From contig DAOVPS010000149.1 of assembly GCA_030629105.1 (NCBI GenBank), positions 1 to 8,177 of the forward strand: a stretch of DNA of 8,177 nucleotides, written 5' to 3'. Numbering within the stretch: the first letter of the stretch is position 1; the number at the start of each line of letters is the position of its first letter. Below, piece by piece: positions 1-5,802 of the stretch. This DNA is from JABLTI01 sp030629105. GTDB lineage: Archaea > Asgardarchaeota > Heimdallarchaeia > JABLTI01. A program made the translations under genes and the position numbers. The notes beneath the pieces were generated by a model, which worked only from the letters and a program-made list of their open reading frames with translations, ran no database searches and was not told where the DNA came from.

Positions 1-95
1 AAACTTTCATTTTGCATCACACTTTTATCAAATAATTGTCTAAATTGTATGGTTATATTGTAATTAGAATAAAGCTAAAAATTAGTTTTGGTATA

Positions 96-103
96 TTTTT
101 TAT
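96..103 (+). promoter_or_regulatory. TATA box of the truncated methyltransferase copy
   Basis: A T-rich TATA element lies about 31 bases ahead of the ATG at 134. The 35 bases before that ATG align with the 35 bases before the intact methyltransferase at 2057, with roughly three quarters identical. This includes the TATA element and its distance to the start. The short spacing predicts a transcript with almost no leader. The promoter may still fire into the tnpB element from the opposite direction. Confidence 0.45.
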
Positions 104-133
104 AATCAATCATCCCATAACAAAACGATTCTA

Positions 134-187
134 ATGACAATATACGACTCCAGCAAACTGGAAATAGCAATGGTCTATCTTGGTTAA
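134..187 (+). pseudogene. 5' remnant of a duplicated SAM methyltransferase
   Basis: This short frame reads MTIYDSSKLEIAMVYLG and then stops. Its first 13 residues match the start of the intact methyltransferase at 2057-2626 (MTIYDHSKLEIAI) with one substitution in the first twelve; 33 of the first 38 bases are identical. Homology ends at about base 171 and the sequence then runs into the 3' end of the tnpB element. It is therefore the head of a tandem paralogue whose body was lost, most simply through insertion of the TnpB element followed by decay or deletion. No SAM-binding motif remains, so it cannot be functional. I did not find a convincing remainder of this copy on the far side of tnpB. 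Confidence 0.75.
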
Positions 188-340
188 CAACCTCTTAAAG
201 AGCTTGTGTTAATGTGTGACTTTGTCGCGAGTCCGCCCAACTCTATTATTAGAGGAACTTTCGTTTGATGTTTGGCTGTCCACTGTTCGAAAACAGCTTT
301 GTGTCGCAAAAAACTTCTCTCGAAAATCTTTCAAGAGTCG
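172..340 (-). ncRNA. Candidate omega RNA (guide RNA) overlapping the tnpB 3' end
   Basis: TnpB nucleases use an RNA made from the 3' end of their own gene plus the transposon right end, with the guide copied from flanking DNA. Reading the minus strand I see three hairpins in the expected place. The first (337-317) has an 8-base-pair stem CTCTTGAA/TTCGAGAG with one G-U pair and loop AGATT. The second (296-283) is CTGTT-TTCG-AACAG with a UUCG-type tetraloop. The third (254-241) is CTCTA-ATAA-TAGAG. A small palindrome (202-192) follows the stop codon. The scaffold would end near 172, where methyltransferase homology begins, making the adjacent bases the guide. The boundaries are inferred; the stems are seen. 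Confidence 0.42.
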
Positions 341-1705
341 TTGCCTGACCACAAGGCGTTTACGTGATAGTGCTAGTAGAGCGAGGAAGCGTTGCATTTG
401 CGTTCCTGCACTGTTTGTATCTCGATCCATTTCTAGCCCACAATCACAACTAATAGATCGTTTGAAGAGTGCTCTGTTCTCCTTGTTCATACAGTAGGTG
501 CATAGTTTGGTTGTATCTCGTTCACTGATTCTTATTACTTTTTTACCAACTTTTCGTGCTTTATAGGTTAAGAATCGAGTAAAGCGACCAAGTGAACCAG
601 TACTTTGCATGGTCCTATGTCTGCTTTTATCATTCTTTTTATCACTGTTCTCACTCTTCGCCATTTCTTTTACGTTCAAATCACCAATGACGATAGTATT
701 CGCTCTGGTATTTTCGACTATCTTTTTGCTTACTTTGTGCTGGAAATCCTTCAGCTGGTTTGTTTGTTTTCGTTTCATCTTTCGTAGTTTTTCATTATAC
801 CAGTGCCACTTATTAGAATACTTCTTACAATGATCTCGCTTCGATTTCAGTTCATTTATTTTTGGTTGCCAGTACTTGTCCACACGTTTGTTTTTGATCG
901 TTATTGACTTTCCTTCGTGACTGTTCACGGCTGCAACCAAATTGATCACTCCTAGATCTATTGTTTGGTAAATACCATTATCGTAATACTCTGGTGTGTT
1001 TTCCTCGTAAATAATCGATAGGTAGTATTCCTTTGTTTTGTGTTCTTGGTAGATGGTTACTTGCTTCACTTTCTTGTCTGCAAAAGTTAGTTTTCCTTGC
1101 ATCTCGAAAGTTAAATCTACTTTTTCTGCTTTTTTAGTAGGATAAAAATGAGTAAAGGTTATCTTATACCCTGCAATTTTGAATCCTTTTTGATTGTAAT
1201 GCATAGTGGTAAAATATTTTTTTCCTTTGTATCTTGGTGGTTTAGCTTTCATATCTCCATTATCTCTTAGAGCATGAAATGATTTGTAATCAGCTTCTAA
1301 TTGTCGTAAAGTATCTTGTAATGTTTTAGAGTAATTTTGCTTGTAGCGAAGATACTTCTCTTTTAGTTTTGGTAGTTGTGCTGATTGTTTGCGGTAACTT
1401 GGTTTGCTTTCTTTGTCTCTTTTCTTCTTAGGCAAGTGTTTGTTTTTGTCCCACCATTCTTTTCGTTCCCTATTTGCAAAATAGTGTATTAATCGACAAT
1501 TTTCTGCAAGTGCCCAGAGAACCTCTTTTTGTTCCTCTGTTGGGAGTATCTTCACTTTAGCAGTTAGTAGAAGCGGTTTTTTCTTTGTGGTAGGTTTAGT
1601 TATTTGGCTTATTTGCTCCAGTGCTTTCTCTAATTCCTTCTTTGGCAGATCAGCTATGAGAACTTTGTAAACTTTTCTTGCTTGTCGGTGTTCTTTTGCG
1701 CGCAT
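209..1705 (-). CDS. tnpB: TnpB-family RNA-guided nuclease (OrfB) with relocated catalytic glutamate
   Basis: A complete 498-residue TnpB, the RNA-guided DNA nuclease of IS200/IS605 and IS607 transposons and ancestor of Cas12. The N-terminal half is very basic and contains the helical and wedge-like region (about residues 45-235). The RuvC-like nuclease follows: motif I QTIDLG with D250, motif II VIGDLNVKEM at 338-347, then a zinc ribbon (C402, C405, C420, C422), and motif III DRDTNSA with D429. The usual motif II glutamate is glycine (G341). A glutamate, E395 in SERDTTKLC, sits just before the zinc ribbon, as in Fanzors and a subset of TnpBs. All required residues seem present and the frame is unbroken, so activity is plausible. 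No tnpA transposase lies alongside, so the element would depend on one elsewhere. The ATG at 1705 has a TATA box about 20 bases upstream and no ribosome binding site. Confidence 0.93.
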   Translation of the reverse strand: MRAKEHRQARKVYKVLIADLPKKELEKALEQISQITKPTTKKKPLLLTAKVKILPTEEQKEVLWALAENCRLIHYFANRERKEWWDKNKHLPKKKRDKESKPSYRKQSAQLPKLKEKYLRYKQNYSKTLQDTLRQLEADYKSFHALRDNGDMKAKPPRYKGKKYFTTMHYNQKGFKIAGYKITFTHFYPTKKAEKVDLTFEMQGKLTFADKKVKQVTIYQEHKTKEYYLSIIYEENTPEYYDNGIYQTIDLGVINLVAAVNSHEGKSITIKNKRVDKYWQPKINELKSKRDHCKKYSNKWHWYNEKLRKMKRKQTNQLKDFQHKVSKKIVENTRANTIVIGDLNVKEMAKSENSDKKNDKSRHRTMQSTGSLGRFTRFLTYKARKVGKKVIRISERDTTKLCTYCMNKENRALFKRSISCDCGLEMDRDTNSAGTQMQRFLALLALSRKRLVVRQRLLKDFREKFFATQSCFRTVDSQTSNESSSNNRVGRTRDKVTH

Positions 1706-1716
1706 TGTTTTCAGTA

Positions 1717-1729
1717 AAATATATATTTA
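1717..1729 (-). promoter_or_regulatory. TATA box of tnpB
   Basis: On the minus strand the sequence CTAAATATATATTTT lies roughly 12-25 bases ahead of the tnpB ATG. It resembles the archaeal TATA consensus (TTTAWATA). The distance implies transcription starting at or within a few bases of the start codon, which fits the lack of a Shine-Dalgarno sequence. Confidence 0.45.
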
Positions 1730-1855
1730 GATAGACATATAGCTATTTCCTATAGAGTTTTCCGAAAGTAATAATCGTTCACTTAAAAGAATAGTTGAAC
1801 AATTAACTTTTCGTACAGTTATACAAAGGGGATTCATACCATCAACGATGCCTCA

Positions 1856-1900
1856 ATTGCATTGATTCTGCAAAGAACAATGATGAAATCAAATTGCAAT
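1856..1900. repeat. Imperfect hairpin, 12 base pairs
   Basis: ATTGCATTGATT (1856-1867) pairs with AATCAAATTGCAAT (1887-1900) along 12 base pairs with two single-base bulges on the right arm and a loop of 19 bases. It lies about 150 bases upstream of the tnpB start, outside the gene. IS200/IS605 ends carry imperfect subterminal hairpins recognised by TnpA, so this may be the left-end hairpin; it could equally be a chance AT-rich structure. Confidence 0.35.
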
Positions 1901-2017
1901 CTTATTCTAAAAAATAGTGATCCTATAATCCTAATTGTTCAAATCAATAACTGATTTATGATCATTTCAAAATTCCCATCAAGTATTTTTATTTCTAAAA
2001 CTAAATGAATAACGATT

Positions 2018-2028
2018 TATTTTTATAA
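2018..2028 (+). promoter_or_regulatory. TATA box of the intact methyltransferase
   Basis: A T-rich element ending in TTTTTATAA lies about 30 bases ahead of the ATG at 2057. The same element with the same spacing precedes the truncated copy at 134. Conservation between the duplicates supports it as functional and predicts a leaderless or nearly leaderless message. Confidence 0.5.
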
Positions 2029-2056
2029 GCAATCACCCAATAACCAATCGATTTTC

Positions 2057-2626
2057 ATGACAATTTACGACCACAGCAAATTAGAAATAGCAATAACTAG
2101 AATCAGTCATTTTTTGTTGAGGAAATACTATAAGCAATTTGTGAAAATACTCGAGTTACTACCAAATGACAAAGTCATAGAATTCGGGTCTGGAACAGGC
2201 TATCTCGCTAATCTAATGTCAAAAGAATTAGTGGGTAGAGAGAGTTGGATTAGTTGCGTGGAAATCTCAGAAAAATGGAACGATGTTGCTCGAAAGAAAT
2301 TTAAGAGGTATCCGAACATCGATTTTTACTGTGGAATGATATACGAATTAGAAATGAAGGAGAACTACTACGACAAAGTGGTTATTCATGTGGTTCTGCA
2401 CGATGTCTCACAAGAGCATCGAGAAGCAGTCGTAAAAGCTATGGTTAAAAGATTGAAAAAGAAAGGAAGAATCATTCTTCGAGAACCAATAAAAGCTGAT
2501 CACGGGATGCCGGAAGCCGAAGTAAGAGAACTGATGAGTAAAGCAGGAATGACTGAGGTACAATCACAATTAACTGATCGCAGACTTATTGGGACAGTTT
2601 TTGACGCTGTATTTGAGAAAAAATAA
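2057..2626 (+). CDS. Class I SAM-dependent methyltransferase
   Basis: A 189-residue protein with the Rossmann-like methyltransferase fold. Motif I is VIEFGSGTGYLA at 40-51, the glycine-rich loop that holds S-adenosylmethionine. The acidic residue expected to bind the ribose hydroxyls is E69 in CVEIS. The strand-4 region is YYDKVVIHVVLHDV (104-117), followed by the helix and KKKGRIILREP strand (135-144) typical of the fold. It is short, a bare catalytic domain without an obvious substrate-recognition insert, so the substrate (small molecule, protein or RNA) cannot be told. The N-terminal helical segment MTIYDHSKLEIA is shared with the truncated copy at 134. The ATG is preceded by a conserved TATA box and no ribosome binding site. 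It converges with the RING-like gene, the two stops lying 13 bases apart. Confidence 0.88.
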   Translation: MTIYDHSKLEIAITRISHFLLRKYYKQFVKILELLPNDKVIEFGSGTGYLANLMSKELVGRESWISCVEISEKWNDVARKKFKRYPNIDFYCGMIYELEMKENYYDKVVIHVVLHDVSQEHREAVVKAMVKRLKKKGRIILREPIKADHGMPEAEVRELMSKAGMTEVQSQLTDRRLIGTVFDAVFEKK

Positions 2627-2639
2627 TTGCTTATTATTT

Positions 2640-3371
2640 CTAGCTTATTTTCACAATTGGACAGTCAACAATTTTTATGGTTCTTCGACAAACAGGACAA
2701 TGGTTGTTAGTCGCAAGCCAACCACTCAAATGCTCTCTCTGAGCCATGTTGCCACAGAAAGGACAAGCAATAATGTCATCTTCATCAATATCCACCAACA
2801 AATTGGAAACCATACACTTGGTTCCTTTGGGTATTTTTTTGACGAAGTAGACTTTAGTTATTGGAATGGTGTCCTCTAGAGTTTCTTTAACACTTTCTAT
2901 TTTTGAAAGTAGTTGTTCTGGTGTGGAGTAATCAAGTTTAAACGCAAGAACCTCTAATGGATAACGATATGGCTTCTGAATTATTTTAGCGTAAAAACGC
3001 AACTCATGTAATCGCTCCTGAAGTATTTGAGCAACATCAGCATTTTTGAGATCAACGAGAGCGTAAATACTAAACATTCGTGAATATAATCCCATAGATT
3101 GATTCCCAAACGCACCACCCCACCGAGCTATTTCGAGGAGTTTCTTTGTGTTACCTTCTTCGTAAAGCTCTTTCGCATACAGATACGAGCGCTTAATTTG
3201 ATAATAAAATATCAAAAACACAAAACCGGTAAGAAACAAAAACAAATTCATTAAAACAATAAGCCAAATATAACCATTCCTCTGTTTTCTCCATCTCTCA
3301 TCAAGAAGAGAATAAGAGGGACCAGAATATTTCTTCACCAATCTTCTTTGTTTTCTAGTAGCTGCTTTCAT
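2640..3371 (-). CDS. Single-pass membrane protein with C-terminal RING-like zinc finger
   Basis: A 243-residue protein. The N-terminus is strongly basic (KQRRLVKK), followed by one hydrophobic membrane segment at about 33-58. A helical middle region of about 110 residues follows, resembling short alpha-solenoid helices (KKLLEIARWGG, AQILQERLHEL). The C-terminus has a zinc-finger module: C186, then C203-x2-C206, H214, H224, C225-x2-C228. The order CPFC...H...W...CPVCRR resembles RING and related treble-clef fingers of archaea and eukaryotes. The first knuckle, KCMVSN, has a serine (S189) where a second cysteine would be expected, so one zinc site may be weakened or use another ligand. An E3-type or protein-binding role at the membrane is possible but unproven. 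The start is supported by GAGATGAT five bases upstream of the ATG. Confidence 0.8.
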   Translation of the reverse strand: MKAATRKQRRLVKKYSGPSYSLLDERWRKQRNGYIWLIVLMNLFLFLTGFVFLIFYYQIKRSYLYAKELYEEGNTKKLLEIARWGGAFGNQSMGLYSRMFSIYALVDLKNADVAQILQERLHELRFYAKIIQKPYRYPLEVLAFKLDYSTPEQLLSKIESVKETLEDTIPITKVYFVKKIPKGTKCMVSNLLVDIDEDDIIACPFCGNMAQREHLSGWLATNNHCPVCRRTIKIVDCPIVKIS

Positions 3372-3376
3372 TTAGT

Positions 3377-3384
3377 ATCATCTC
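3377..3384 (-). promoter_or_regulatory. Shine-Dalgarno sequence of the RING-like gene
   Basis: GAGATGAT on the minus strand ends five bases before the ATG at 3371. It matches seven of eight bases of GAGGTGAT, the complement of the 16S rRNA tail. The identical octamer with identical spacing precedes the TTG start at 3876, so the two sites support each other. Confidence 0.65.
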
Positions 3385-3426
3385 AAGCCGAATTTTTGAA
3401 AAATCTACAATGATAACATTCATGCT

Positions 3427-3436
3427 TATTTATATA
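3427..3436 (-). promoter_or_regulatory. TATA box of the RING-like gene
   Basis: TATATAAATA on the minus strand lies about 57 bases ahead of the ATG at 3371. This is a good archaeal TATA box and predicts a transcript with a leader of roughly 30 bases, enough to include the Shine-Dalgarno sequence. Confidence 0.5.
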
Positions 3437-3477
3437 GATAGCTCGAATCTTTGAAGCTCAAAGTAGCGAGCTGGAAA

Positions 3478-3690
3478 CTAGCTACATCTAATACAAGACC
3501 GTCTTCTACCACAAGTGTCCTGGCAAAAAGCGTCACAACAGCAATTACAGCAGCATTGTGCGGCTTCTTGTTGTGCAGACTCACGCTTGAGGATAATCTT
3601 GTAAAATGCGATCTTAAGGCCTACCGGTAACAAACAAAAACCGTTTCTGTTTCGTATCAATTTCTTCAGTAATTTTGGTGTTTTCTTCAT
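3478..3690 (-). CDS. Small protein with a cysteine-packed C-terminal tail
   Basis: A 70-residue protein starting MKKTPKLLKKL. The N-terminal half is basic with a moderately hydrophobic stretch (FCLLPVGLKIAFYKIIL), possibly a membrane-associated helix. The last 25 residues hold ten cysteines: CCCNCCC, then CxxxC and CIRC around a GRRR patch. I do not recognise the family. Such a tail could bind metal like a metallothionein, be lipid-modified, or form disulfides. A frame with a GTG start reaches 3699, but the ATG at 3690 is preferred because GTGAT, matching the anti-Shine-Dalgarno, lies four bases before it. It follows the RING-like gene's promoter and is transcribed in the same direction, 106 bases upstream of that gene. 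The odd composition is real in sequence; whether it is expressed is unproven. Confidence 0.55.
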   Translation of the reverse strand: MKKTPKLLKKLIRNRNGFCLLPVGLKIAFYKIILKRESAQQEAAQCCCNCCCDAFCQDTCGRRRSCIRCS

Positions 3691-3793
3691 TGAAATCACA
3701 AACTAAATATTACTCAACTTGATTCACTAGTTCGTTAGAGGAAAATAAACTTTTTTGTAATGAACTTTGTGTGCGAAAAGTAACAACTTGTGA

Positions 3794-3811
3794 CTAAGAG
3801 TAGCTAAGAGT
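3794..3811. repeat. Direct repeat CTAAGAGT spaced one helical turn
   Basis: CTAAGAGT occurs at 3794-3801 and again at 3804-3811, a 10-base period, so both copies face the same side of the helix. It lies between the divergently oriented cysteine-rich gene and beta-lactamase-like gene, 65-82 bases ahead of the TTG start. This arrangement fits a regulator binding site, but nothing identifies the regulator. Confidence 0.35.
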
Positions 3812-3850
3812 GACCTCGTAATGTGAACTTGCTTCTTAAAGGAAAACAGG

Positions 3851-3863
3851 CTACTCATAGTAG
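3851..3863 (+). promoter_or_regulatory. Hairpin touching the Shine-Dalgarno of the hydrolase gene
   Basis: CTACT-CAT-AGTAG forms a five-base-pair stem whose last base is the first G of the GAGATGAT ribosome binding site. If formed in the message it could partly mask ribosome access. The stem is short and could be fortuitous. Confidence 0.25.
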
Positions 3864-3870
3864 AGATGAT
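3863..3870 (+). promoter_or_regulatory. Shine-Dalgarno sequence that decides the TTG start
   Basis: GAGATGAT ends five bases before the TTG at 3876, exactly as the same octamer stands five bases before the ATG at 3371. An ATG at 3871 immediately follows the octamer but is out of frame and opens only a 15-codon frame, so the TTG is the better start. Confidence 0.65.
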
Positions 3871-3875
3871 ATGAA

Positions 3876-5360
3876 TTGTCAAAAACATTCAATTTACAAA
3901 CAGCAAAAGAACGATTAGCCGGACTAGACGCCTACCTCGAAGAAGCGATCACTAAAAGATGTGTTCCGGGATTAGGGATTTCTATCGTTGTAAATGATGA
4001 GATCATTTATTCTAAGGGATTTGGTTTTCGAGATTTGAAGAAGAAGGAAAAAACAACAAAGAACACTATTTTTCCAATAGGATCTACTACCAAACCGTTT
4101 ACCTCAACAGCAGTAGCCATGTTAGTAGAAGATGGGTTACTCGAGTGGGATGAACCGATTAGGAATTACTGCCCCGAGTTCAAGTTTAAGGACTCGTACA
4201 TAAATGAGAACGTGACTATCCGAGACATTCTCGGACACAGAACCGGAATGCCGTGTCACGACTTCGTCTGGTTCGGATTCGAACAAAACCTCACTTACAT
4301 GGATAAAATACAATACTTGGATACAACAAAACCATTCAGAACTACTTTTCAATATTGCAATCTCATGTATTGCTCAACAGCGGAAATTATAGAAAAGCTG
4401 ACAGGAAAGAGTTATTATGAGTTTGTCACGGAACGAATTTTGAAACCATTGGGGATGAAGAAGACATTCTTCTCAAGAGAAAAGGTCAAGAAAGAAGTAA
4501 ATTACGCCACTTTATACAAAGAGGAAGAAGGCAAGATTGTTGAATCACCGGATATTGAACTTGCCATTGGGAAAGGATCAGGGAATATTAATTCAACAGC
4601 TGAGGATATGGCGAAATTCTTACGGTTCCACTTGAACAAAGGAAAAGTGAATGGGAAAGAACTCGTTTCCGAAGCGAATTTAGTGAAAACACACCAACCA
4701 GCAACTATAGCGGGTCCTCGTTCTATGCTGGATGATGTCTATCCCCAAGAGAAGTTAGTTCATTATCAGAGCTATGCTCACGGATGGATTTGTGAATTTT
4801 ATAGAGGATACAGAACGAATTATCATGCTGGGAGTTATCCAGGGTGTTGTCACGTCGCTTGTTTCTTACCAGACTTGAATATCGGAATTGATATCCTAAC
4901 AAATACTCTCGAGAGTTTTCTAGGACATATCCTACAATATCACATAATAGACAGATTACTTGGATTAGAGCAAATAGATTACCTAGCAATCGATGAAACA
5001 ATAATGAACATAATGAAAGAACAAGGGAAGAAAGGAGAAGAAGCAAAAGAGAAAGAAAGAATAAAGAACACAAAACATTCGCGCCCCTTGAAAGATTATG
5101 TGGGGAAATATCAACACCCAGCATATTCCACGTTTGAATTCAAACTCAAAGAGGGAAAACTGTTTATGGATTTTGGTATCCACACAAGTGAAGTAACGCA
5201 TTTCCACTATGATACTTTTGAAATAAAACTAGCTATTTTTGGAGCATCGATAATGATTACTTTTGAAACCAATCAAAAAGGCATAGTACATGGATTGAAA
5301 ATACAAACCGAACCTGCGTTAGAACCAGCATTCTTCAAGAAGGAAGAAAACCCTTCTTGA
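3876..5360 (+). CDS. Class C beta-lactamase-fold serine hydrolase with Pab87-like C-terminal domain
   Basis: A 494-residue cytoplasmic protein of the beta-lactamase/CubicO (serine hydrolase family S12) type. The three hallmarks are visible: S70-T-T-K73 (SxxK, with the nucleophile serine and general-base lysine), Y160-C-N162 (YxN), and H317-A-G319 in place of KTG. The catalytic domain spans about 10-365. A highly charged linker (about 378-400) leads to a C-terminal beta-rich domain (about 400-488, SRPLKDYVGKYQ...) resembling the DUF3471/lipocalin-like domain that makes the Pyrococcus Pab87 protease octameric. No signal peptide is seen, which fits an internal peptidase or esterase rather than an antibiotic-resistance or wall enzyme. 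The substrate is unknown; Pab87 relatives act on peptides with D-amino acids. The start is a TTG, chosen from its Shine-Dalgarno sequence and because no in-frame ATG precedes the conserved fold. Confidence 0.9.
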   Translation: MSKTFNLQTAKERLAGLDAYLEEAITKRCVPGLGISIVVNDEIIYSKGFGFRDLKKKEKTTKNTIFPIGSTTKPFTSTAVAMLVEDGLLEWDEPIRNYCPEFKFKDSYINENVTIRDILGHRTGMPCHDFVWFGFEQNLTYMDKIQYLDTTKPFRTTFQYCNLMYCSTAEIIEKLTGKSYYEFVTERILKPLGMKKTFFSREKVKKEVNYATLYKEEEGKIVESPDIELAIGKGSGNINSTAEDMAKFLRFHLNKGKVNGKELVSEANLVKTHQPATIAGPRSMLDDVYPQEKLVHYQSYAHGWICEFYRGYRTNYHAGSYPGCCHVACFLPDLNIGIDILTNTLESFLGHILQYHIIDRLLGLEQIDYLAIDETIMNIMKEQGKKGEEAKEKERIKNTKHSRPLKDYVGKYQHPAYSTFEFKLKEGKLFMDFGIHTSEVTHFHYDTFEIKLAIFGASIMITFETNQKGIVHGLKIQTEPALEPAFFKKEENPS

Positions 5361-5401
5361 TTGCTATTTCTTATAATTCAGCATTAATTAGTACGAATAT
5401 C

Positions 5402-5414
5402 TTTTTTAAATATA
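5402..5414 (+). promoter_or_regulatory. TATA box of the 118-residue protein gene
   Basis: TTTTTAAATATAA is close to the archaeal TATA consensus and lies about 28-40 bases before the ATG at 5442. The leading T-run, about 40 bases after the stop of the upstream hydrolase, may also act as a transcription terminator for that gene. Confidence 0.6.
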
Positions 5415-5441
5415 AAAAGAAAAAAGATTCAGTGAAATACC

Positions 5442-5798
5442 ATGAGTGAAGAAGAACAAAAATACAAAAGCGAGTTTACAAAACTAAGATTCTATTCCAT
5501 AGGAGGATTGTGGGGTTACGCAATCATACGATTAATAGATTCCAATAAGGAAGTCAAAGTAAGATTAGCGAAATGCAAGAAAAAGAAGGAATTCCCCAGA
5601 ACTGAGAAATACAAATGGGAAGATATTCCCGCTGAACACGTCGAGAATTTAAGCCAAGTACAAAAAATTAACTTCAAACCAACGGACAATTTTGATAACA
5701 TTGCCCAGGAAATAGTCAAGGAACTAGAAGAAATCAAACAATTAAAAGAAACAAAAGATGATATTACCGAAGAAAAAGCAGATGAACCAAGTGAATAG
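5442..5798 (+). CDS. Small hypothetical protein, charged C-terminus
   Basis: A 118-residue protein that I do not recognise. The first 75 residues look folded: an aromatic and basic stretch (FTKLRFYSIGGLWGYAIIRLI), a strand-like VKVRLAKCKKKKEF, and KYKWEDIPAEHV. The last 35 residues are a highly charged helix, possibly a coiled coil (IVKELEEIKQLKET), ending in an acidic tail. There is no signal peptide and no clear membrane segment. It has its own TATA box just downstream of the hydrolase gene, so it is probably transcribed separately. Its stop lies four bases from the stop of the convergent winged-helix methyltransferase gene, leaving almost no space for a terminator. Its open length and own promoter argue for a real gene. 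Confidence 0.65.
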   Translation: MSEEEQKYKSEFTKLRFYSIGGLWGYAIIRLIDSNKEVKVRLAKCKKKKEFPRTEKYKWEDIPAEHVENLSQVQKINFKPTDNFDNIAQEIVKELEEIKQLKETKDDITEEKADEPSE

Positions 5799-5802
5799 AA
5801 AT

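Larger units (their letters stand above)
1706..2056. other. Intergenic region between tnpB and the methyltransferase
   Basis: This 351-base stretch has no credible gene; all frames are interrupted. It carries the tnpB promoter at its left edge and the methyltransferase promoter at its right edge. Between them is an imperfect inverted repeat (1856-1900). It should contain the left end of the TnpB element, but no boundary or target duplication can be pinned down by eye, which is expected because IS200/IS605 elements lack terminal inverted repeats and target duplications. Confidence 0.5.

Noticed and set aside
216..833. Plus-strand open frames of 60-93 codons opposite tnpB
   Set aside because: They are antisense shadows of the tnpB coding strand, with no recognisable protein features or start signals.
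1790..1850. Possible 3' remnant of the truncated methyltransferase copy (a CAATTAACT match to the end of the intact gene, extending to 18 of 23 bases)
   Set aside because: A nine-base exact match is expected by chance between AT-rich stretches of this size, similarity does not continue on either side, and the frame soon stops.
2589..2879. Plus-strand frame of 96 codons overlapping the RING-like gene
   Set aside because: It lies opposite the zinc-finger coding region and shows no independent evidence of being a gene.
4723..5207. Minus-strand frames opposite the hydrolase, including a leucine-rich apparent membrane segment
   Set aside because: The hydrophobic run is the complement of the purine-rich code for the Lys/Glu linker of the hydrolase, whose own frame has clear catalytic motifs.
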